This document shows, one piece after another, positions 56,185 to 64,000 of a stretch of DNA of 64,000 nucleotides. The DNA is from Asterias amurensis. Taxonomy: Eukaryota > Echinodermata > Asteroidea > Forcipulatida > Asteriidae. The translations under genes and the position numbers were made by a program. The notes beneath the pieces are model-generated. The model was not told the origin of the DNA and did no database searches. It was given only the letters and a program-made list of their open reading frames with translations. The stretch spans positions 11,952,335 through 12,016,334 of the forward strand of contig NC_092669.1 in the NCBI RefSeq assembly GCF_032118995.1. The letters are read 5' to 3'. Within the stretch, counting starts at the first letter, position 1; each line of letters starts with the position of its first letter.

Positions 56185-59100
56185 CTGAGAAATTGGGAGA
56201 AAGAATTGTTTTAAATTTGTTAAGAATTATCAATAACAGGGCTCAAATTTTGAGGGAAAATTCACTAGACCGCAAGACTTAGCTCAGAATCTTTACGCGG
56301 CATATCACCCAAGTGAGATTCGAACCCACGACCTTTGCAATTCTAGAGCAGTGTCATACCAACTAGACCACCCAGATTGCCCGGTGGCTAGTACAAACCA
56401 AAATGAATATTCTTTATCCCGATGCAAATTTAACGTCTACTAAATTATATATAAGTAACATCTCGGTAAACTTGGATTTGTAAAAACGAATCTTTTAATT
56501 CATGATATACACCAATCCAGATGAATTTTTTCAATGAATTGAAGATTTGTATCTTCTGTTTTCGGACTTGTCTAGTTCTGAATTTACTGGCCCAGAGGTA
56601 AAATCACTGGCCTCGAACCTGTGAGCCAGCGAGGGTGGAAAGATTTGGGAAGTATATATTTTAATGTCACCCATTTTGTGGTCAATGATTTGAGTCATTA
56701 AACCTACCTGCAGTAGAATACATGCTATACAGATGACACCAATCAGGTAAAGGCCGCTGTTAACTGTTTCCACCATAGCATCTCCACAACTCTGCAACAA
56801 AATATAATATATAAAAAATGTTCACTTCCTCTGGCGACAAAAGCACAATACATAGTTGGTAAAAAATCTATAAGAGCAATTAAAGACATTCTGTGACTGT
56901 ACAGGGCACTTCTTGTTAAAACTCATAACTACGTTTATTTATTTCCTCATTAAAGCGCTCACAAAAACAACCTTATTAAGGTATAATGACTGGAAAGCAC
57001 AATTCATGACTGGTCATGATAAAAAAATCTATAAGAACAATTAAAGACATTCTGTGGCTGACCAAGGCACTTCCTGCTAAAACTAGGTTTATTTATTTAC
57101 TCATTAAAACAGAAGAGCTAACAAATACAAACATAATTTAGGCCTGTTGTCCCAAATTTACTGATGTAAACGCCCTATGAATCTTAGTGCACTGTTAACA
57201 TCAATACTTACTTGTATTTCCTTAAAACTAAAACCACATAGTTTAATAATAATATTAATAATAATTTATAAAGGCATTTGGCGCACTACAAAGAACACAG
57301 CGAAATGATGTTCACTTTGTGAAGTATTTTCAATCTCACTGGAGGGGGGGGGGGGGGGGCTAGAGGGGATGGAACAAGAGTTCGGTGTTAGGGAGGCTCC
57401 CCCACCCCCTAGATATGTCACTGAAAAGAATTTACAAGAAAATGTAACAGAGAGGACGAGAAGTCGTCAAAACATGATAAATGAACTGAAGCTGAGGGAT
57501 GGTGGGCTTCAAAAACACAGCTGTCTGTAGAATTTTTTTTAAGAAACTTGTTCAACACAATGTCTACCTCCATGGAATACTTTCCTTATGAGAAAGGAAC
57601 AATGTAACACAATGTCAATATTTATATCTGTCAAGAAGGTGGTTTTCAGTGCAAACAATTCTGGGCCTGAAAAAATACTTTGTGAGAATGGCTGTCAATC
57701 AATCGGGACAGAGAAAAAAAAAATATACAAAGACAAATTGAACAATAAGAAGTGCCCTTATTCTCAAAAGATCAGAAGACCTTTTATTTAATAAATTTTC
57801 ATTGTGGATAGAAATAAAGGAAGAGACAAAAAGGGCTTCCTTCCTATAAAACAAGAAACTGTTTTAATTTTTGACTTGGCCTTTATATTGAGACCAATAA
57901 AAAGAAGAGTAATTTCTATTGTTTGTATAGCTTCAAACCAAAACAATTCATGTCAGCAAGTAGGCAGAAAAGGAGAGGGTATGAGGAGTTTCTACACAAG
58001 AAACTGACAAGAAACTGTTTTTATTTTTGACTTGGCCTTAAGGAGTTAATAGTGAGAAAAGTGATCGCCTAATTTTGTACAGTTTGTAAAGCTTCAAACC
58101 AAAACACTTCAAGAAGGACTTGGAGTTGGGAGGAGAGGGGGTTGGGAGGAGGGGTTGCTATGCCGAGCCTACGTACCTCCTTCCAGACTTCATCAAGAGC
58201 CATTCCACATCCCTTTGAGACCACTCTGCAGCAGCTGTCTGGCGTGTCTGCCGAGTCAAACCGGCCGTACTCATACCAATCGGATGGCGCCTCGACACCA
58301 CAGCATTGCTCCTGTGGATAATAAAAAACAATAGTATTGAACATTTCTTGTCCGCCATGTCTGTCAATGATGACACTCCTGGCGCCAAAAAACAAGAACT
58401 CTGCAAGATAACCAATCGAACAAAATAGAAGAAAAACAAAAAATTAAAAAAATAACATTTTTAGCTGGATCTGAAAGCTTATTGATCAAAAGGTAAAAAA
58501 AAAATAGCTTATGGCCAAACATTTCGAGCCTACATTTACATGTAGGAACAGAGTTTTTCTCAAAGTCTAATTGAGGGCTGCAAAATAAATCTCTTCTTCA
58601 GTTCTTGAAAGTGCCAAGGTTTTAAGACTTTGATCACAGTCACCTTGACAACAAATAAGTCCATCTGATCGCAGATGGAATGTGGGCACATTTGTTTTTT
58701 TACTTTTCCGTTACCATGGTAACCGATAATATCCGCTAATGGATGTGGCCTTTACAGTTTGAGTGACCTTAAACCTCCATTGTCGAGAACACTTTACTAG
58801 AGTACAGTTGAGAACTGTCACAAAGAAGTTCAGATAACTGTTCTGGAAATGCCCTTTTTACGAGGCAATCCATCGACTCACAGCGCTACAATGGCCCCAA
58901 TTTCATATCCAGATTGATCAATATGTAGCTAAAAATAAAATAAAAATGGAATTTTGGAAGTTTGACCAAGAACGCTGAATTGCCATGTGGGTCTTTTTAG
59001 TGTTTTCCTGCTTTATCATGGTTTTAAATGCTCTACATGTAATGTGTATTCTGGAGCATTATAAGTGGTGTTATCTTGAAGCCTATTACGAAATTGATAA

Positions 59101-61570
59101 TTAAAAAAAAACAGCAATATTTTTGCCGTATTTTGCAAATATTTGTGTGAATTGTCTAAATGCTAGCAGGGTATAATAAATGTGTTTATCAAGAAATTAT
59201 TTTCATACAAACTAATGTTTATTTTAATCTTAAACAGTTAAAAGAAAAAGTTTCCAAAATGAATTTTTTTGGTGTGCTTTGAATGAAACTTGCGCAAACT
59301 GCGCATAAATTAGCTCGTTAAGTCTCGATATGCATGACACGACTTACATCAATCTGGATTCTGTCCCACGCCGCGGTGAACCCCTCTCGCTCCGGATGAC
59401 CGTAGTTGGCCATTTCTTTCTTTGACCCCTGCAAGATGTACGCCTTCACATAATCATTTTCGTACCATAGACCAACGAAGGCAATTATGACGATGGACAC
59501 CTCTAGGCAGATGCAGAACACCACTAGGAAATAGAACTGTGGATGATGAAGAAAAAAACAAATTGATTATAAAGAGGTTTGGCAGGTCTATGGACAATAA
59601 TAAAAATACAGCATTTGTAGGGTGTATTTCATCTGTTAAAGGCAGTGGACACTATCAAATCAAATAATTATGTACAAAAGTTACTTGTCAAGGAGCAATG
59701 GAGAGCTGTTGATAGTATAAAACATTGTGAGAAAAGGCTCCCTCTAAAGTAAGGTAGTTTTTGAGAAAGAGGTAATTTCTCACTCAAATAATAAACAACT
59801 TCAGGCCTGAAGCCATTTTTAAGGCATCTGAAAGCACAAAACTTGTGCAACAATGTTTTTTTTTCCTTGCATTATTCTCTTGCAACGTTGATGACCAATT
59901 GAGTTCAATTTTTCATGGATTTGTTAACACTCCATTTCTGACATGTTTTTACCAGGGCATTGAGGCACTACATGTAGGTAACCACCGAGACTGTTCGTTC
60001 AAGTAGGGAAAAACTGTGGATAAGGCGCCTTCAGACCATTAAACCCCAAGGTCTGACATGTCTGATCTAAGGAAATGAGTAATTGCTTCCTTTTCCTCAC
60101 AAATATCCCTCTTTTTAGCCTGCCTCATTCATCATTTAATTAATTATTTCTTCTGCCTCTTCCAACCCTTGATATTGTCCATTGTGTTTCCGTCTTTCTT
60201 GCGGTCAAACCAGCCCCTTCCCTCCAACCACCCCCCCTCCTCCGTCCTCATATTAATTGTTCACCCCTTGCTTCTTTCTGTGTGCTTTCTGACTTCCTCT
60301 ATTCATGTATTTCCACTTCACTGCTTTTGTATGTTATATAAAAAAATTATGTCATTTAGCCTTGGAGAAAAACTCCTAAAATCGAAATGTCAAGCAATTA
60401 ACCACTTTTTGTAATTATCTTTATAATATTCATATACTCATTCTGTGTGGTTGTTGCTTAGTCATTGTGTTATAACCTTCAACCAACAATGCACTATGCA
60501 TGATGCATCAACGCTGTAATTACAGCCAAGCCTAATCAACAACCCCCCCCCCTCCCACACAATCTAATAAATGTTTCAGTGTTGCCTCGTTAGTGGCATC
60601 CACTAATTAATCATTCAAACTAATGACTAAGCCATTGAGACTTCTTCTCTTAACCGTGACTCAAGAGACATTTGTTTTCCGAGACAATAAAAGTCCATGC
60701 ATCTCATGATGCTCATTTTATACTCCACAGTCCCACAATAAATCTCTTACAAAACATCAGAACTGACAACATCGGCTCTTTTCAGAGCCAACACTCCCTC
60801 AAAAAAGAGATTTCTCCTGAAGACGAGCAGAGTAAATTGTTTTGAAACGTCGAGACCACACTGGCTCTTTTCAGAGCCAAAACTCCCAGAAAAGAGATTT
60901 ACAGATACACGCAAAAAATAGATTTACACATACATGTACATGTACCCGCAAGTTTACTAGTTATTAGAGCTGCATTCTCCTGAAGACGAGCAGATCGAGT
61001 ATACTGTTCGAAACGTTGAGACCACATCTTTTCAGAGCCAACACTCCCTTAAAAAAAAGCTGCATTCTCCTGAAGATGACCAGAGTATACTGTATACTGT
61101 TGGAAACATCGAGATCGCACAAACTCTTTTCAGAGCCAACACTCCCTCAAAAGAGCTGCATTCTCCTGACGACGAGCAGAGTGTACTGTTTGAAACGTCA
61201 AGACCACAACGGCTTTTTTTCAGAACCAACACTCACACAAAAAAAATTCAAACATACATCGCAAGAAAGAGATTTACACATACCCACAAGTTAACCATTT
61301 ATTAATTTGTATAGTTTCTTCCGACTCTAAACATATATTTTTTGTGGGGCCTAGGCAATTAAGACTTCTTACCGTGACTAAAAGACATTTGTTTTCCGAG
61401 ACACCAGCGCAGCATCCAACCAGAGCGACCAGGATGATAATGAAGGCAATGATGAGGAGTGCATAGGCGATGTAGATGTAGGAGACACCACCGATCAGCG
61501 AGGCGTAGGTTCCGTTGACCACGCCCACTAGGACGTGGATGCCGACGCCCAAAAGGAGCACCCCTGTACA
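56086..61570 (-). CDS. Tetraspanin, TSPAN4/TSPAN9-like (first coding exon not found)
   Basis: Exons 61570-61373, 59536-59348, 58311-58177, 56791-56708 and 56184-56086 join in phase 0 and give 234 residues plus stop. They hold the end of TM1 (GVLLLGVGIHVLVGV), TM2 with VGCCAGVSENKC, TM3 (FYFLVVFCICLEVSIVI), a large loop with EQCCGVEAPSDWYEYG, TPDSCC, KGCG and SCG (six or more cysteines), TM4 and a tail KNRCCGTSYYDMD. The CCG, PDSCC and GC spacing is that of the TSPAN4/TSPAN9 branch. Known role: membrane scaffold; TSPAN4 and TSPAN9 act with integrins and in migrasome or platelet membranes in vertebrates, which need not apply here. The N-terminal exon (about 20 residues, ending in a TM1 start) must lie right of 61570, probably beyond the window. 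Confidence 0.9.
56236..56440 (-). repeat. tRNA-derived SINE family T, copy 3
   Basis: Minus strand 'GGTCTAGTTGGTATGACACT' (box A), 'GTCGTGGGTTCGAATCTCAC' (box B). The best preserved head of the family. Lies in the last intron of the right tetraspanin. Confidence 0.78.
56708..56791 (-). CDS. Right tetraspanin, TM4 exon
   Basis: 28 codons, SCGDAMVETVNSGLYLIGVI then CIACILLQ; acceptor TTGTTGCAG, donor GTAGGT. Confidence 0.9.
56800..58170. other. Intron with a poly(G) tract
   Basis: 'AATCTATAAGA(G/A)CAATTAAAGA' + 'CATTCTGTG' occurs at about 56867 and 57026, a short direct duplication. A run of G lies at 57341-57358. No exon seen. Confidence 0.4.
58177..58311 (-). CDS. Right tetraspanin, CCG-loop exon
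   Basis: 45 codons, EQCCGVEAPSDWYEYGRFDS and on to PDSCC...SKGCG; acceptor TATCCACAG, donor GTACGT. Confidence 0.92.
59348..59536 (-). CDS. Right tetraspanin, TM3 exon
   Basis: 63 codons, FYFLVVFCICLEVSIVIIAF and on to ...AAWDRIQID; acceptor CATCCACAG, donor GTAAGT. Confidence 0.92.
59636..59928. repeat. MITE family A, copy 20 (truncated)
   Basis: 'TTAAAGGCAGTGGACACTAT' at the left, centre 'CTTCAGGCCTGAAGCC', right end lost after 'GACCAATTGAGTTCAA'. Intronic. Confidence 0.8.
60715..61290 (+). repeat. Tandem repeat with hammerhead-ribozyme-like core, four copies
   Basis: Units contain 'CTTTTCAGAGCCAACACTCC', 'GCATTCTC', then 'CTGA(A/C)GA', a 6-bp stem (GAGCAG / CTGTTC), and 'GAAACGTC' followed by 'GAGACC'. 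Cores lie at about 60817-60851, 60980-61017, 61070-61110 and 61166-61199; spacing is about 90-96 bp for the last three. The array is in the intron between the TM2 and TM3 exons of the right tetraspanin. Confidence 0.8.
61373..61570 (-). CDS. Right tetraspanin, TM1/TM2 exon
   Basis: 66 codons, CTGVLLLGVGIHVLVGVVNG and on to GCCAGVSENKCLLVT; acceptor TTTTTCATATCAG, donor GTAAGA. Confidence 0.9.
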
Positions 61571-61677
61571 CTGATATGAAAAATGAAAAGAAATAACAAC
61601 AGTAATTACATGTAGACATCTGTTACATATTTTCTTTTTAAATAGGAACACTTTTATAATTAGAAGACGGCTTATAC

Positions 61678-61810
61678 TTCTCGCACGGAGGCAACAAAGG
61701 AGATTGCCTCCATGCCCCCTGGTCATTGCCTTGGTGCCCTTGAAATGCTCCAGTAGAAAATTACAATTTCCTCATATATTAGGGTGCTCTTTCAAAGAGA
61801 AAACACTTCA
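61678..61810 (-). repeat. Repeat family P, copy 4
   Basis: 'GATTGCCTCCATGCCCCCTG' + 'GTCATTGCC' and 'CTCCAGTAGAAAATTACAAT'; its far end runs into the foldback at 61816. Confidence 0.72.
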
Positions 61811-61815
61811 GTGCC

Positions 61816-61970
61816 TGGGGTCGATTTCACAAAGAGTTTAGACTAGTCCTAACTAAGGACTAGTCCTAGGAGATATTAAAAACATATGGCTAGTCCTAAG
61901 TTAGGACAAGTAACTCGTCCTAACTCGAGATAGGACTAGTCCTAACTCTTCGTGAAATCCACCCCAGGTA
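61816..61970. repeat. Foldback element B, copy 2
   Basis: Arms 'CTGGGGTCGATTTCACAAAG' and 'CTTCGTGAAATCCACCCCAG' with 'CTAGTCCTAACTAAGGACTA' inside. Flanking CTG/CAG again fits a CWG target triplet. Confidence 0.8.
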
Positions 61971-62496
61971 CAACATACATGTACTGTAAACAAATTTTGA
62001 AAAAAACAAGAAAGAAAAAATTCCCCTTATATTTAGGTGGAGACGTACATGTAGCACCATGGTAAATCTCTTTATATTTCAAAGGTACTCCTGAGGTCCC
62101 AGGTTCAAATCCTGCTCTAGTAATTTTTGTTTTCTTTGTTTAAGCCAAAATATTGATTCATTTCGATTCCATAGCCAAGCAATAGTCATCTCATACGCTT
62201 GGGAAAACACAAAGCATTTCTGAAGATTTCCTGCGACACAATAGCAATCCCTGACAATACCATCTCCAATACTGCAGTGTTGATTTCAGTTCATGGACTT
62301 AAATAGTGCAATCCTCTATTTGATTACCTCTGGATACAATGGGCCACATGGAAACAAAAACTTGTTTGTAGTTCTTCACTTCATGTAAATCACAGCATTT
62401 TTTGTGGAGGTGGAGGGTTGAGGTCAAACTAGGGTGATGCATTGTCGAAAACAAAATAACAATAAAAATTAGATATCGGTATTAAACATACTGTAG
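61971..62496. other. Intergenic or intronic stretch, no exon seen
   Basis: 62085-62125 has 'GGTCCCAGGTTCAAATCCTG', a box B-like piece of a tRNA-derived repeat. The first exon of the right tetraspanin was searched for here and not found. Confidence 0.35.
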
Positions 62497-62640
62497 TTTT
62501 TGAAAGGGCAAGGGCACCAAGGCATTTTCACCAAGTGGTAAAGAGTACTCTATGAGGAAATTTCTGGGCACCAAGGCAATGACCAGGGGGCATGGAAGCA
62601 ATCTCCTTTGTTGTCTCCATGAAGTATTAGGCCTGAGGGA
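62497..62640 (+). repeat. Repeat family P, copy 5
   Basis: 'GAAAGGGCAAGGGCACCAAG' to 'GACCAGGGGGCATGGAAGC'. Followed by a poly(G) tract at 62643-62660. Confidence 0.75.
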
Positions 62641-62774
62641 GTGGGGGGGGGGGGGGGGGGTGGGGAGGGAGGTCAAACTACGATGACGCATTTTCAAACC
62701 GAGACATTCCAAAATGTCTTGAAAAGGATAAGGCCAAGAAACTAAATAGAACATTCTGTAAATTAATCCCTTGC

Positions 62775-62842
62775 TTTTATCTACATTTACAATATAGAAT
62801 AATTTAAAACTAAATTATTCTATATTGTAAATGTAGATAAAA
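62775..62842. repeat. Perfect hairpin, 32-bp arms, 4-nt loop
   Basis: Left arm 62775-62806 begins TTTTATCTACATTTACAATA; right arm 62811-62842 is its exact inverse. Loop AAAC. No mismatches seen. It does not match other families in the window. Confidence 0.9.
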
Positions 62843-62865
62843 ACAAAAAAAAACTAAACCTTTGA

Positions 62866-62985
62866 AAAATTGGTATGACACTGCTCTAGATTTGCAAAGG
62901 TGGTGGGTTCGAATCCAACCAGAGCAATATGCCTGTGATTTGTTCACAGAACTCAATGAAAGTACTGAGTACACAGTTCTTGGTC
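62866..62985 (+). repeat. tRNA-derived SINE family T, copy 4
   Basis: 'TTGGTATGACACTGCTCTAG', 'GGTGGTGGGTTCGAATCCAA' (box B), then 'TTGTTCACAGAACTCA' and 'AAGTACTGAGTACACA'. Only plus-strand copy; the adjacent family A copy interrupts its 3' end. Confidence 0.75.
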
Positions 62986-63254
62986 ATCGAAGTTGCAAGA
63001 AAATGATGAGAAAAAAAAAACACCCTTGTTGGACGAATTTGTGTTCTTTCAGACAGGAATAAAAACTTCTGGCCAGAAGTCTTTTATTATTTTAATGAGA
63101 AATTACATCTTTCTCAAAATCTATGCTAGATCAGAGGGAGCCGTTTCTCATAATGTTTTATACAATCAACAGCTCTCCAATGCTCACTACCAAGTCAGTT
63201 CTTAAGTTAATATTTGTTTTGAGTAATTACCAAACGTGTACCTTCCCTTTAAAC
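62980..63254. repeat. MITE family A, copy 21 (one end missing)
   Basis: From internal 'GTCATCGAAGTTGCAAGAAA' to 'GTGTACCTTCCCTTTAA'. Confidence 0.75.
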
Positions 63255-63309
63255 ATCAATGCATTCGTTGTCGCTGCAAGTTTATATATAATTTGCCAAT
63301 CAGAATGAG

Positions 63310-63715
63310 GCAATACGGGGGAAATCTCATGCATTCTGACGACTTCTTTGTATTACGATCTTCTTCGTTTCTCTCTCTCGGAGAAAAACCTATCCTCCTC
63401 CAAGTGAACTTCCCTCTTCCATAGAAATCCTTTTGCAGGAGATACATCTCATGCATTCTGACAAATTCTTTGCATCACGATCTTCTTCGTCCCTCTCGAC
63501 AAAAAAAACCTCTCCTCGCTTAAACTTCCCTCTTCCACAGGAATCCCTTTTGCAGGAGAGATCTCACAAGATGCATTCTGACAAATTCTTTGTATCAAAA
63601 CCTTCATCTCTCTCTCTCTGAGAAAAAAAACCCATATCCCCTTCCAGTTGAACTTCCCTCTTCCACAGGAATCCCTTTTACATTTCATTGGAACAAGAGC
63701 GTATCCTCCTGCAAT
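63310..63715. repeat. Tandem repeat, about 110 bp unit, about 3.5 copies
   Basis: 'ATGCATTCTGACAAATTCTT', 'CGATCTTCTTCGT', 'TCTCTCTCGGAGAAAAAC', 'AACTTCCCTCTTCCACAGGA' and 'ATCCCTTTTGCAGGAGA' recur. 63716-64000 carries a run of C near 63808 and no gene. Confidence 0.8.
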
Positions 63716-64000
63716 CTGATCGACCACTCTTCTCTAAGTCAATAGTCTGGAGAGAATGTGATCCAAACAAAGGACCTTCCTTCCTCTCTTTTCTCTTCCC
63801 CCTTACACCCCCCCCCCCCACTGCCTCTCCATCAGATGTATCCTTTGTCCCACCATTATTAGCCGAATGGAATCAAATTTAATTATGGGGGGGGCTGAGC
63901 GATGACAAAGCTCCCAGCATGCCTGGGCCATCAGAGGTTAGATTCCTGTATATGAATCCGCTATATGTGACCATATTGAAATAATTAATAGTGTCTTGGA

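Overview
The window looks like nuclear DNA of an animal. Genes are split by GT-AG introns, intergenic and intronic DNA is AT-rich, and short inverted-repeat elements and tRNA-derived SINEs are very dense. The protein families (FGFR1OP2/SIKE, tetraspanins, a TMEM179B-like protein) are animal ones. The repeat styles (a TTAA-ended MITE of about 390 bp in more than 20 copies, a 'GGTGGATTTCACAAAG' foldback, a 'TTTCATAGAGCTGCTTAAGC' foldback) recall marine deuterostomes, most likely an echinoderm. That assignment is inference. There is no prokaryotic feature, CRISPR array, rRNA gene or convincing functional tRNA gene.
Layout. 1-2.3 kb: 3' end of an unrecognised plus-strand gene with a minisatellite in its last intron. 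2.6-3.45 kb: last two exons of an unrecognised minus-strand gene. 3.8-5.25 kb: two tandem arrays, one of a tRNA-SINE-like unit. 8.7-10.9 kb: minus-strand gene fragment with an internal coding exon and three alternative, phase-compatible terminal exons, two of them a duplicated pair. 13.9-17.5 kb: minus-strand FGFR1OP2/SIKE-like coiled-coil gene, four coding exons. 17.8-26 kb: no gene recognised, many MITEs. 26.2-44.7 kb: a complete plus-strand tetraspanin (249 aa, six coding exons) whose 13 kb first intron is packed with MITEs and starts with two extra degraded copies of its first exon. 49.3-51.7 kb: minus-strand TMEM179B-like four-TM protein with its last exon unresolved. 56.1-61.6 kb: minus-strand tetraspanin of the TSPAN4/TSPAN9 type whose first coding exon lies beyond what I can identify. 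62-64 kb: repeats, a perfect 32-bp-arm hairpin and a simple tandem array.
How the genes relate. The right half is a cluster of small four-pass membrane proteins (tetraspanin, TMEM179B-like, tetraspanin). Tetraspanins organise membrane microdomains with integrins and other partners. The FGFR1OP2/SIKE family contributes a coiled-coil subunit to STRIPAK-type phosphatase/kinase assemblies. Nothing suggests these genes form one pathway. The most interesting features are local: repeated duplication of exons (tetraspanin exon 1, alternative terminal exons at 8.7-9.3 kb) and a tandem repeat in the right-hand tetraspanin that resembles a minimal hammerhead ribozyme. Exon edges come from reading frames, phases and GT/AG signals by eye, without transcript support.
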